A stretch of DNA of 64,000 nucleotides. Origin: Monarcha castaneiventris obscurior (lineage: Eukaryota > Chordata > Aves > Passeriformes > Monarchidae). Positions 24,601 to 36,717 of the stretch are shown here, one piece after another. Position 1 is the stretch's first letter, and each line of letters opens with the position of its first letter. Both the position numbers and the translations under genes were made by a program. Location: positions 37,470,501-37,534,500 of the forward strand of contig JAMPIT010000230.1 in the NCBI GenBank assembly GCA_026261815.1. Reading direction: 5' to 3'. Under the pieces are notes generated by a model that saw nothing but the letters and a program-made list of their open reading frames with translations, was not told where the DNA came from and ran no database searches.

Positions 24601-26915
24601 AGCACATTTGCTAGACAAGGCAAAAAAGAGGACCTTTGCCTTTGCTGTTTGACTCTAAATTCTTGAGACAATTACTGCAGCTTGTTCTTTGTATAGAGAA
24701 AGTGTGGCCAGGAGGGAAAAAGACTTCCTCTCCTGAGGACACCTGTTCTAAGAAGCTCTGATGAACTGAATATGCATAGCACAGAAGAGGCACTTGCAAA
24801 GTGTTAAGTAAATCACCTAACAAGTAACAAGGGAGGTGGGAAGAGGAAGAACGGAAGGATACAAGACAGACAGACTGCAGGATAAATTAAAGCATACACA
24901 GAATACCACTATGAATATGTACAGCACTATTTAAGCTATTTGATTTTTTCCCAATAGAAGAATGCATTTCTTTCACAGTTTCCGCAGGCAAGCAGTGATT
25001 TTCATTACTTTTTCCACCTTTCCAACTCTGTAGATTAAAATGAGAAAATGCTCCATGTTAGCCTTGCAATTAATTTTTATTTTAACATCAGATAACTTCA
25101 TTTCAAATCCAAAACTTTTACATTTCCCACTTATTCAAATCTGTGACTTTGCAAAACCTGTTCCTTAACAGTTCTCATTCTGATTATCTTACATCCATGC
25201 AGGAATCTTTCTAGAATAGCAAGATTTTCAGCTAAATAAAAATTCAACTTGCTGAACAACTCAAATATCTTTCTTCTGACAGCTGCATTTGGTGCCCAAG
25301 ACCTATGAAAAACATAACACAGCCTAGATTTATTGTATTATCATAAAATTTTAAGCGTATCTCCCTGATTTTGTGACTGATAAGATTGCATGCTGAAATA
25401 AGATTTGAGCAGAATTAAATACAAGATTGCTGAAAATACAGACAAATCTCATGTCTAACAACTTGCCATCACCTGAAAGGAGAGATCTGCTTCCCTCTTG
25501 CTGTACCCCTACCAGCACATTCCAATGTCGTATCACTTCTTCCAGCCTTACACTTCCACTCTATGGCAGCAACTCTGGAGCAAATTCAGCACTAAATTGT
25601 TCATACTTTTGCTGCATAATGATTTATTGGTTCAGAAAGTTCAACCACTGCAGTATGGGATCAGGGAGAGAACCAGAGGTGGTGCAGGGTGGAAAGGGTG
25701 CCACAGGTCAGCTTCAGTCTTATTACAGAACTTAAGAATTAGGTGTTCTTTTCAGGCTCTTGCTATCTTTAACACGTGTCTTTAACATATATTTTTATAT
25801 CTTTAATTGCTAGGAGACAACTCAGCCCTAGAGATATTTTTCTTTTGTCCAATGTACTCAACACCTCCATCTCCCATTTGTCTCAGTGGGAGCAGAGATA
25901 AGCCAGTCCTGATGGGATCTCTAAGATCCCATGCACAAAATATCTGTCCTGACAGCTAACAAGGAAGCCACTGACAGAAGTTCACTGCTCAGTACCTTCT
26001 CAGCCCATCTACATGTTATTTGTCCCGCAGTTTTATATGTGTCACATTTACTCGTTTAACAAAATCATACCTGTGGTCATTTCAAGCATAGATATGATGG
26101 CTTTTTGTAGGTAACGTGTTTGCACTTTGCTAGAGGAACCTCTGCCCAGCCAAGGCGTATTGTTGACTTCTCTTAAGAACAGCAGGTAGGCCAAAATTTT
26201 CACACATAACACCTATATTTAGCACCAAATTGACATGGAGGACTACATGACAGCAGGATGGCACTAGAAACTTTTGCTGGTGAAGCAGTGTGTAGCACGG
26301 AGTTGGTTAGAGGTGTGATTTTCATGCAGCATCGCTAACGTCAGCAAGAGTGCTAGCACAGACACAGCTAAAACACTACTTCTTGCCTTATTTCGTTCAG
26401 GGAACTGACACAACACATAGCAAAAAGAAGTGTTTTGCTGGTAGAATTTGGGGTGCACATCAATAATGATCTAAACCAAATGGGTGCACAGCTGTGATCA
26501 CGTTGTATCACAGAGGTACCTCTTCACTGGCTTATACCGCAGGGGAAAGGAGAAGAGGGACAAAGCATTGTTAGCTGGCAAAGCTGCTCCTGGTCAAAGC
26601 TGCATTTTCCAGAGTAGAAGGCAACAGTAGGACTATGCCAGAACCAGGTTTATGAGGAAGGTGTGCATCAGGTTTGGTGTCTTGCCTTTACCAGAACTCC
26701 ACAGAGCTCAGGTAGTGGAGCATTTGTGAAAATTTTAAATGCTGAAATTAGAATATTTTGTGGCAAGTTTTAGGCACCTATGCTTAATATATATGTTCTG
26801 AATACCTGTATTCCTGAGTCTGTCCACACAGAGACAGTCTGAGACACTTAAAGTATCTTCATGACATCTCAAGAATTAATTAAGATTAATAGGATGAAGG
26901 CTGAATCCTATTCTC

Positions 26916-26918
<3 letters not shown>
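21627..26918. other. Unique non-coding DNA, nothing recognised
   Basis: No gene or transposon was recognised in this 5.3 kb. A short (CA)7 run lies at 23401-23414. Open frames up to about 100 codons occur on both strands without motifs or consistent splice sites. Confidence 0.55.

Positions 26919-26950
<32 letters not shown>
26919..26950 (+). repeat. (GT)16 microsatellite
   Basis: Sixteen uninterrupted GT units. It directly abuts a purine-rich tract. Alternating purine-pyrimidine DNA of this kind can adopt left-handed Z-DNA, and its length is expected to vary between individuals. Confidence 0.95.
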
Positions 26951-26951
<1 letters not shown>

Positions 26952-27004
26952 AGAGAGAGGGGGCAGGGAGGGAGAGAGAGAGCGAGAGAAGGGAGGAGGG
27001 ACAG
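26951..27004 (+). repeat. Purine-rich (GA)n-like tract
   Basis: A run composed almost only of G and A (GAGAGAGGGGG, GGGAGGGAGAGAGAGAG and similar), with a few C interruptions. Together with the preceding GT repeat it forms a compound simple repeat. Such tracts can form triplex structures. Translation across it is repetitive and not a gene. Confidence 0.85.
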
Positions 27005-27882
27005 ATCCTTTTCCTCATAAGTGTGAAGGAAAGCTACCAACATACCACTTCACATAAACATCACGTTAAGCCCTACTGCTGTCAGGGCTAATTGAAATTT
27101 ACAGGATTGGTACTTGCAGTATTAACCCAGGAACTGTCAAACTTCGTTATTTCCAGTGGAGTCTGACAGCCTTGTCTTAACATTAAGAAGTGTCAGTCTC
27201 TTTTCCCTTGATGACAGAGAAATAACATCTGCATTTCCCCACCCAGGAAGGCTAAAAGGGTATGAAAACTAGTGTTATGGTCAGTATTTCAGTGTACTCA
27301 GGATCATGATGGTCCAGTCACATCTGTTGTCACGAACACAAAAGAAAAAACAAAAAAAGGTAATTCTGTTTACTTTATATTTTTACCTTTATCATTCCTT
27401 GTTGAGCCAAATGAATACTACAATTTCCCCTTAGCAGAAGGAGTGCTACAGTTAAGACTTTTGATTAAATGAGTATCTAGAAAAGTCCTTTCTTCCTTTG
27501 TTTACTACTGACTGAAAGGACTGAGCATAGCAAAAGGCAGACAGAGAAAAGCAGCTTTTTGTCTTCAGAGATCTGTGTTCACCTAAAAGCTTGGGTACGA
27601 TGTAGAGGATGTACACAGTACAAGCCTCCTTTACTGTATCAGGTTCTAAAGTGCCGTCTACAGGGATGAACTTAATGTCTTAAAAAAAATAAAGAATAAA
27701 ACCCGTATATTAACGTGAGCTGAAGTCTATTACAATGTTCCACACACAGATCTTTAACCACACTCTATTAAAGCCACCACTGATCTTTTCACCAGCATCA
27801 TTGATAACCCTGCCTTACTGAGACGTTTATAGGGACAGATGTTCTTTGGTAAAAAAGAGTGAATTATATATCTATATAAGTG
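27005..27882. other. Unique non-coding DNA, nothing recognised
   Basis: AT-rich sequence with no recognised gene or repeat. Short frames at 27272-27472 and elsewhere show no coding signal. Confidence 0.55.
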
Positions 27883-28040
27883 AAAACCAAAATAAAACAA
27901 AAACACCCATGAAACAAAACCAAAATAAGTCCCCCTACAAAAAACCCCAAACAAACAAACAAAACCACAAACACCCATCTCCTAAAAAAACCAACCACAC
28001 CACCCCCTCTCAACCCTCCCCTTCAACTACTCAAATTCAA
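27883..28040 (+). repeat. A/C-only low-complexity tract, almost free of G
   Basis: Over 158 bases there are only two G (27911 and 27929) and few T, with motifs such as AAACAAACAAACAAAACC and ACCACACCACCCCCTCTC. The first half is A-rich and the second C-rich. The minus-strand frame over it (27754-27978, rich in Phe, Gly and Val) is a by-product of composition. It may be an old poly-A-derived tract that mutated to A/C, but its origin cannot be seen. Confidence 0.85.
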
Positions 28041-31000
28041 GAACTTGCAAACTAACTTTCTGACATTTCACTTGAAATTACACTGGCAGTGAGCAGCTCT
28101 AGGTGGATTTTATAAGGTCTCTGGGGCCAGCATTGATGGAGAACTACATCTTCCCCAGAAATAAATAACTGGAGGTAGCATTATCTATGCAACTACCTTT
28201 AGAACAGTTACCACAACTTCTTGCTACAGGAGTGAAGAAAATTTATCTAAAATGAAAGAAGTAACAGCTGTATTTTTTCAGTTCAAATTCAAGTGCTAGG
28301 CTTTTGCTTCTAAAAGCCCATGCACAGATCTGACCCACAGGACAGCCTTTTGAAAAAACAAGTTTCCACTTCTCACTGGTAGTGCAGGCCACATAGAAAG
28401 CCAGAGAATGCAGCATAGCAACAGTGCAAACCAGTTAAGTCAAAACAGAGCAAAACATACTAAATCTGAGCAAATTGCCCTCCACAAACAGTATGAGTTC
28501 CATCACAGGTGTTTCCTTCTCTCACTTTCCCTCCTGTAGTTGCTTATCTCCTCTTTTTCCTAATGTCACGTTGCAGTTGAGCGTGTGAACCCAAAAACAG
28601 TGGAGGATTTTGACTTAGCCTAGTTGAGTCAGAGCTGGTTCCAGCAAGTAATGCTTATCTGTAACTGGGCCACCATGATATGGCACCCACAAGAGAAGAG
28701 GGAACCCAAAGACTTGGGACTATTCTTTTGCACAAAACTTACAGAATGAATATTACTACCTACAGCTTTAAGGAACACAGGTATTTCCAATGTATCTGTC
28801 TATACATGTGTAGAAAACATTAAAAATCATTGGATCAAATTACCATCACTCCATCAGATTATCTGAGACAATTGCTGGCTGTGAACTATTAATTTTTATT
28901 GTTACTATGTTCAATGCTCCCAAATTCATTAAGGTATTAACTTCAATGTACATAGGCTAGCATCTATTCTCACATTCAATAGATAAGTGGCTAAAAGAAT
29001 TAAAATCCTTTCTGTGATCGTAAGTACAACAGATCTCACATCTCTTCTCATAAACATTTAGAACTGGCATGTTTTCAAATACTCAAAAATGTTTCTGAAC
29101 AAAAAATGGATAGAGGTTCAATGAGGACAAAAGATCATGAGTAGTTTGATGAAGCTGAGAGGAAGGACATATTTCTTGCTCCTCTTCCCTCTCAGTTCTT
29201 TTGGCTCCAATAAAAGCACAAAAGCAAAGGTCAGTGATTATCATTCTAGCTCCTGTTGACATAAACTCTCTAAAACTACGAGAGTAATTGACGAAATCCT
29301 AAGTAAAGTCAGTGATTAGAATCCCAGAAACAACCATGACACACTCGCCTAATCCATTTATCCTGCTGAACTGCAGAGAGGTAATATTCAGAAGTACAGG
29401 AAACAACCTATTTGACATTCAGGTCCTTGTTACTGGAGAAACCATGAAAAGAGACAATTAAAGTGGAAGTCTATTTAAAAAATGCACAGTACAGGTGAGT
29501 TCCACTCTACGAGGATAAATGGAACATTCATTTACATTGGAAGATATTAAAAAAAAATTGAGGATTTTTTTTCTACACAGGTTCTTGATGGACTGTAAAA
29601 CTGTCACAGGAAGCCAAGAAACCAAGAACACAAGAACACAAGAAGATGAAACAGTGGATTGGACTTCATTATACAGACATCAAGAGAATCCATATATACC
29701 ATAACCAACCATAAAATTCCTGAAGGGATGCTAAACCTGGTTCACTAGAACTTAATTATTAGAGGATAATATAGACCTTAGTGTCATTCATTGTCAGGTA
29801 CTGGATGTTGTGCTCTAACTGTAAGTCTGATCCAGTAAAGCAATTTACATATTTCTTATTTGGCTGAAAAACTCAAGCTCATTCACACATTTTCTCATAT
29901 GTGTATCCTTTTGATAATCATAAAGTAATTTACAGCATTTGAAAACCATCCATAAGTGAGGCTTTACTGGCATGTACCTAATCCCACCTTTGGCATCTGT
30001 TGCAAACATTTTCCAGGACACGAACAATTAATAGTATAATTACAGCTTTCATATTGGCTAATAGCTTTAATTCTGGGCATTTATATTGTAGATTTAGCAG
30101 CATTTAGAAGTATTTAGCCTTGAAACAGAGTCCAGTGTTATAAATACTAGTTAATAATTAATAGCTGTTTTGTTTATTGCAAAGTACTGTTTAATAAATA
30201 AAAACAACAAAAAAGCAAAAAACTTGATCAAACAGCATTTTCTGAGTATCTTCCTGTAGCTCTGTAATGCTTACCTATCATCATCTTCTCCTGCTTACAT
30301 AAATTATATCAATGCACATACCACAGTAAATGCTGATATATCAGGAAGCTATAGAAAAAAACCATACGTGTTTAGGCTGGCAAATTCATTTTGTGAAAAA
30401 CAAGAAGTCCAGGCAGAGGATGAAGACTATTTTCACTTGAAACAACAGAACAATTGGTTTGGAAAACAGAGCTTAATGTGTGAGCTGGCAGCTATCCAAG
30501 TATCCCAGAAAGATGTTCATTTTCTTTGCTCAGATGCTTCTCAGTCTCTTCCTGAACTCCTGGTTTTTGTAGCAGTCAAAAGCTGCACAATCTAACCTCT
30601 CACCAGGTTTGGTGATCCTTTGAAGGAAACAATTTTCACCTGAAGATCTAGAAACAGGGGAATGTGGGTTTGATTCCACAAACTGTAGTTCTTAATTGTA
30701 TGGATAAATTGTCTGTAAGAAATATCTTCGTGTGGACTGGGGGTTTTTTGGTGTACTTTCTTTCAACCCCCCCCTGCCCTTTATAATATTGCTGTCATCC
30801 TCTTTCTCTTTTTTTTGCCTCATTCAAATGCCCACATTGCAAGGCATTCCTGTTCCATGACACTCGGTAAGAATTCAGGAAAAACAGTGTTGATATTTTT
30901 CCTTAGCAGAGGACATGATGGATTTCCTAATGGCTATTCCTATGGTTTATACTTTGTAAAATTTGTATACTATTTACATTCTGAAATATTGCTACTTGTT

Positions 31001-31499
31001 ATACACAAAATCGTCCATTTTCTGTTCACACTTCAGCCTCCAATACTACACTGATTTTTGTCCTCTCCTGAAAGCCATTCATTAAGTTGAAAAATGGATA
31101 GACATCTTCATTCCTGTACAGCTAAACTCACAGGTAATCAGTTGCCAATAGAAGTAGAAAAATAACTGCTTAAAAGTGTCAAAGATGCTAATTGAATTCC
31201 AGTTAACTTGGTCTGGCTGAAAGCCAGCATATCTGGTAAGGCACTGACAAGGAGCAAAGATCTAGCTGCTGCTTATATACTGTGTATGTTTTTCCAAATG
31301 AAAAAATAATTGTTTGGAAGAGGAGCAGTAGCAATGTGTGCTAAGCAATTTTTTCTCCTATCACTTTGCCTGATGTGTTATTGTCTTATGGTTAACTTGT
31401 TATTATCATTCAATGACCATGATTTAAAGGGAAAGAATGAGTAGAAAATTATGCACATGATAAGCAAGAACTTCTTTAAATACTATTTGCACTTACACA
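28041..31499. other. Unique non-coding DNA, nothing recognised
   Basis: No gene or transposon was recognised. The sequence is AT-rich with scattered A and T runs. One small triplicate of AAGAACACA-like units sits at about 29625-29645. A run of eight C lies near 30768. Confidence 0.55.
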
Positions 31500-32079
31500 C
31501 CTTAAAAAATGACAGAGAAAAGTTAAGAAAGTATGGAGAACAGCAAATAAAATAATTAAGTAGAGAGAGCTCCTCCTTTGTGAGAGACTGAACTGGATGG
31601 AACTCCAAGTTGGACAGCAGATGGCTGAGGACTGGCAGACTGGTTTAGAAGATTGTGATGGCAATGGACAAGGTGAGTGGTTATGCAGCAAGTTCTAAAC
31701 TATTTGAACAAGTGGTTACACAACAAATAGGAGAGCCACCTAGAAATTATTTTTTAAGTAGTTAGTTTGGTTTCAAACAACAGGAATGAACCTCTGGAAT
31801 ATATTGCCACAGGCAGTCGTAGACGCAGAAGATATCATCAGGTTAAAAGAGGTCTGAATAAATACAAGGATAGTAGATCCATAAGCAGGCACTAACATTA
31901 ATAGGCAGTGATGCATTTTCTAACATCCCTTATCCAGCAGTTGTGGATGGTGGGGAAACGACTACAGAGAGTAGCCAGGGTTGCATGCTGCCCCCAAATA
32001 GCATCTGCTGTTGTCACTGCTGGGGAGAATACACTGGATAGGAAAAAGGGATCAAAAATGGTCCTGTTGGATTAGAGCA
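31500..32079 (+). mobile_element. Old CR1-type LINE 3' fragment
   Basis: Diverged blocks line up in the order expected for the 3' end of an old CR1 LINE. These are a 'gaacctctggaatatattgc' block near 31788 (the conserved 'tggaactc-ttgccacag' UTR motif), a 'cataagcaggcactaac' block near 31880, and a terminal 'cactggatagg..atggtcctgttgga' block ending about 32070 (the 'ctggatggacc-ttggtctga' end motif). There is no reading frame left. Boundaries are approximate because of divergence. Confidence 0.55.
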
Positions 32080-33935
32080 TCACTAACACCATCACCACAT
32101 CCTCTATGCTCATCCTGTATCCTGATTTCTACATGCTTGTACCATTTCCAGCACAACAGGGACCTCTCTGTACCAAAGGCTCAAGGAATCAAAATAGACT
32201 TTAAGAAGGTACACACAACTCTACAGAAACTACATAACATGCTTGCTGAAGGCCTGATGCAGTTACTAATTATTTGATGACATAATTTGTTCCAATTTTC
32301 CCTCCTCTTTTAAAAACAACATTGCCTCTAGAACTTTCAATAATGCATGTATTCTACCAATGAGGCATGTTCAGTTAGATGTGATTAGAGGCAATAATGC
32401 CCTATTAACTTCAGGTTAGACTTAAAAAGGTAAAGCAAATACATCCCAACAGAAAACCAGTGTTCATTTAATAACTTCCTTTTATTTTTCCCTGCTGGAA
32501 ATCAATACATTGCTATGGTAATTCAGGTATTTTATCCTCAAACCATAATAACATACAGATCCAAGGAAAGAAAATTAGCCTCTACATAAAAGTATAAAAT
32601 TAGCAGCATGTGTCCTTACTATGATAATCAGAAATACTTAAAGTTGACCTCAAAACAAAAGTAATTGGGTCTCTACTCTTTTGTGCCTCTTAATTATCTC
32701 TGGAGGGGATACAAAAAAATTGTCTTTTGTTTGTTTTCTGCATTAGAAATGCAGATGTTTTCTGCCTTGGAAGACTTGAAATCTAAGACTTCACATAAAT
32801 CTGGAAGTGACTTGCATAAAAGGGGAGGATTCTTATGCTTTTGTGGCCTTGAATGTCATGTAAAACCAAATGTACAGAGCACTAGAATAAATGGTCCTGA
32901 AAAAAGCATTATGCATGCTTATCACTGAAAATGAGGCAGATTAATCCACATGCTTGATATCTGTATAAAACAGATGCAGTTTGGATTCTTTAACCTGGAA
33001 ATGGCTTATATACATTTATTTTCAGGTAAGCCGTGGACTTACCACTCACTTATGCACTGGACAGAGCCCATACAGTTCTTCCACATTTGGTAGACCTAGT
33101 TCCACCATCCATTCTGCTAACAATGCAAGTTTATTTATTGGCCCTTGTCACCAGATTATGGCATGTGCATGATACCAAGTTTGTTTATACATTCATGAGC
33201 ACATTTTTTCTAATGAACACATAGCATTCTTCAAGGAAAAGAGGAAATAAAAGAAAGCTGACACACCCTTTTGAACAGAGTTGTGTTTTCTGAAAGGATT
33301 TACAATTAATCCAGGTATTAATTCATGTCCCCTATCTTTTTTGTCTATCTAACAAATTTTGCAGTAGACATTATTATTCTTGCATTTTTTTGATTGGTTG
33401 TTAGCTAAAAATTTTGTTGTTTTCTACTTTTTCCAATAGAAGAAGAAGAAGAAGAAAAAAGCTGGTTTCTATTATTTCCAATTATCTTGCAAATAATTTC
33501 AACATGGTCTATAGATTCTTACACCAGGGAACATAAGACCACCTTAATGCCGTTCTTCCATTGGTGATCATTTCCTGATAAAACCTGTGGTCTGTAACAA
33601 TAGGTGTTGAGAAACCTAAACCTAGATTACCAAATAAAAGAATAGCTGACTTGTGCAGACAGTTCTTCCCTAGGAATAGCAAAAATCCATTCTTCTAATC
33701 CCAAAACCAAGGGAAGGATAAGAACTTCATCCAGTAAAGCATTGTCAACACAAGTTTAACCATGAGTTAAACAAATGCTTGAAATTTAACTAAGAGCTGA
33801 GAAATGTAGGTGTGCTGCTGCTGTACAATTTGCATTTCTAAAAAATTTTGTTTCTATCCCACCCTGCTTATGTGTCATTTTCCAGTTCTTATTTTAACCT
33901 CCAACGAAACAATCAGATTACACAAAGACCAGTAA
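32080..33935. other. Unique non-coding DNA, short (AGA)n
   Basis: No gene or transposon was recognised. A short (AGA)n run of about 24 bases lies at 33437-33460. Some open frames of 60-90 codons occur without coding signs. Confidence 0.55.
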
Positions 33936-34530
33936 CACCTCCATGCCGAATCCCTCTCCGGCAGGAGATTGTTAAAACATTCCCTGAAAGATCTACTGAC
34001 GTGATGTTCCCTGACTGTCCAAACGTAACACCACGCCGTCACTGCATCCTTGTGCTGGAGAAAGCTCCCTGGGAACAATACCTCGGTGCTCGCAGGCAGG
34101 AGGCTCTGGGTGACCGTTGAGTGCACTCGGATTTTACAAACTGTCATATGGCGAGATAGTGGTGGGTTTCAATGCCGGCACCTATTCAGTCAACGCAGAT
34201 GAACTAGAATCACCATTTCAGTTATATCATAGCTCGGGGCGAGAACATGTCACCCTCTTTATTTCCAGCTCGGAACAAGCTGCTTAGGCAGATGCTAACT
34301 GTGGTCCTCCCTGCCATGTTCTGTAGAGTGGCCTTTGTCTGGGTTAATTGAGCCCCCACTCCATTTAATAGGCTGTTGAAGTCTTATTGAAACAGAGCTA
34401 GTGCCGCAGGTTAAATACATTGCAGTGCTCTTGTTAATCCCCTCATTAACGGAGCTGTAAAGCTTGTTGAGAGCTGTGAGTTTGCATATATTATCAGAGA
34501 GTTCTTCACTCAAGTGCTATCAATAAAATG
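33936..34530. promoter_or_regulatory. CpG- and homeobox-motif-rich block, candidate conserved regulatory element
   Basis: Sixteen CpG fall between about 33946 and 34275 and two more by 34451, far above the neighbourhood. The right half is dense in transcription-factor-like words: GTTAATTGAG, TTAATCCCCTCATTAAC (paired TAATCC/ATTAA cores) and GAGTTTGCATATATT (octamer-like). It contains no simple repeat or transposon. Both strands carry roughly 90-codon open frames (33848-34120 plus, 33875-34147 minus), neither with a recognised domain, so an exon is possible but less likely than a regulatory element. Conservation in other birds is the deciding test. Confidence 0.35.
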
Positions 34531-36142
34531 ACAAAGCCAGTTTGCAAATAGTGAAATCAACAGTGACACAAAGCTAGATACCTTAAAAAAATAAACAAGT
34601 TAATAACTGATAAATCTAATTTTCACACTTGGGGGATAAAAAAAAAAACAGGTTTAAGAATCTCCTTTTCTTATTGGATGAATTTAAAACACGAATTATA
34701 CAAACTCAATTACTTTCCTTGAGCAAGAGAACAAGCAAGAAAAACACCACTTCCTTAACAGGGCCTTCTGGCCATGGTTTGGCTCTGGCTGTTCAGAAGT
34801 ACTGTAATGAGCCATGCACAGACTAGCTGCACTTAGCAAACTCAAAGACAATAAATGAATTCATAATACAAAATATGAAGTGAACATAGATAAAAAATAC
34901 AGTGGAGCATATTGAGAAAACCTCATATGGTCTCCAAACGAAAAGGAAATCGAGTAGGCCCTGGAAAAAAGAAGAGCATTTAGCATATGAGGACTCTCTC
35001 ACACCTTCCAGGAGGGGGAGCAGGAGAAAGGACTCCCCCAGCACATGCACAGAGGGATATGTCTGACTGTCGAACAACAAAGACATAGGACTGTGTGGAT
35101 GATGTTCACTATGACACAAGAGAAGAACTCCGAGCAGGAGAGGCAGCTGGTAAAAGCAGGATGAGAGCAGAGCCAAGCTATGGTGCTGATGTTGATCTGA
35201 AGCAACAATCTTCCTTGTACTAAGGAAGACAGAACTACCTGAAAATGTATTTTCATGTCTATCCATCTTTTATCTGTATTGTAGGCATGCTCCTTGGCAG
35301 ATCAGAATTCCATAGAGAAGCCTGTAAGTAAAAGCAATGTCTAACGTCATTGAAACGGAACTATTGTAGTTACAATGTTGTTTTAGTGCCGTTCAAGTTT
35401 CTATTTCTGTCTCTGATCAGTGAATGATTTAGAAAAGCCCAGTAGGGTTGTTTCAGAAACATGATAGCAACAGGCAAAGTCTTTACAGACACTTTTAGAA
35501 ATTATTTTTCTAAAACATAACATGAATGACTCTGGTTGCCCCTGATTTTCCACTTCTTGCTCTGACTCACTGGCCCATAAGAAAACCTGATTTGTATTCT
35601 TTTCTTAACAGTCCCTCCTATATAAATAGCTGTAATTCCAAACAAGATCTTCTTTAAAACTCTGGAATAAAGCATAGGCAATATTCACTCATCCATGCTT
35701 AGAGTCTACCCTCTCCATGCACACCAGTGATTTGACTGGATGATGAATTTATTATAGGCAACTCTTCATGGTATAATGAGAACTTAATCCTGAATGCTTT
35801 CTTCTGGGAATGAATATGTAATTTTTTTTCTACTGTGGTTTGATGTTCTTCTCTTTTTTTTTTTTTTTTTTGGAAACAACCAGAAAGTGGGGTTTTGGGG
35901 CTGTTTTCAGGGGTTCTTTTTTTCTCTTTCTTTGCCTGCATGTTAGTAAACTGTATAAACTGCAAACTCAATAGACTGTAGACTGTATACAGTTTATAAA
36001 GTAAACTCTATAAACTGTATACAACCTGATGTAGGTGCAGAATATTTTTTTTTTCCAAATCACCAGGATGCACAATAAAATATTCTGAGAAAAAGTGGAC
36101 ATGAGATAATAATGTGTGCACCTACAGACCAGAAAGCTAATT
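34531..36142. other. Unique non-coding DNA with T18 run and a palindrome
   Basis: The longest open frame outside LINEs (147 codons, minus, 34823-35266) lies here but shows no domain and biased hydrophobic composition from a T/C-rich strand. A T18 run occupies 35854-35871. The inverted repeat at 35984-36023 is listed separately. Confidence 0.5.
35984..36023. repeat. Perfect 15-bp inverted repeat, 10-base loop
   Basis: The arms are 35984-35998 (TGTATACAGTTTATA) and 36009-36023 (TATAAACTGTATACA), exact reverse complements, with loop AAGTAAACTC. The surroundings (35949-36025) repeat the words AAACTGTATAAAC and GACTGTA several times, so the palindrome sits in a small cluster of related words. It could extrude as a cruciform. 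No transposon ends were recognised around it. Confidence 0.85.
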
Positions 36143-36717
36143 GCATCCTGAGTGGCATCCAAACGTGGCCAACAAGTCTAGGGACATGATTCTCCTCTCT
36201 GCTCTGCTCTCATTAGACCTCACCTGCATCCAGCTCTGGGGTCCCCAGCATAGGAATGGCATCGACCTGTTGGAGAGAGTCCCAGAGCATGGCCATGGGA
36301 ATGGCCAGAGGGCTGTTAAGGAAAGGCTGAGAGAGTTGAGTTTGTTCCTCCTGGAGAAGAGTTGGCTCTGGAGAGAACTTTATTGTGGTCTCTCAATATA
36401 TAAAGGGGGCTTGTAAGAAAGATGAACGGAGAATTTTTACCAAGGCATGTAGTAATAAGTCAAGGGGCAATAGTTTAAAGAAGGTAGATTTAGATTGGAG
36501 ATAAGCAAGACATATTTTACAATGAGGGTGGTGAGACACTGGAGCAGATTGATGATAGAAGCTATGGATGCTCCATGCTTGCAAGTATTCAATGTCAGGC
36601 TGAACTGCGCTTTAAAGAATTTTATCTAGTGAAAGATGTCCCTTGCCCATGACAAGGAGCTGGATTAGATGATCTTTGAAGGTTTCTTCCAACTCAACCA
36701 TGCTTCAATTCTACAGA
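36143..36717 (+). mobile_element. CR1 LINE 3' fragment
   Basis: A 5'-truncated CR1. It begins near GCATCCTGAGTGGCATCC, passes the conserved ATCCAGCTCTGGGGTCCCCA block (36229-36248) and reaches the 3' UTR, including GAGGGTGGTGAGACACTGGA (36523-36542). It ends in TTTCTTCCAACTCAACCATG followed by a decayed tail (CTTCAATTCTACAG). The frame over the first part (36141-36416) has no independent coding meaning. This copy lacks the extra 3' segment found in the 21-kb and 57-kb copies. Confidence 0.9.

Noticed and set aside
33848..34147. About 90-codon frames on both strands as a conserved exon
   Set aside because: Both strands are equally open because CpG-rich sequence lacks stops; neither translation shows a known domain. 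Kept only as a possible regulatory block.
34823..35266. 147-codon minus-strand frame with ATG
   Set aside because: The longest non-LINE frame, but this length is expected by chance in 64 kb over six frames. Its composition is dominated by Phe, Leu and Ser from a pyrimidine-rich strand and it has no recognisable domain.
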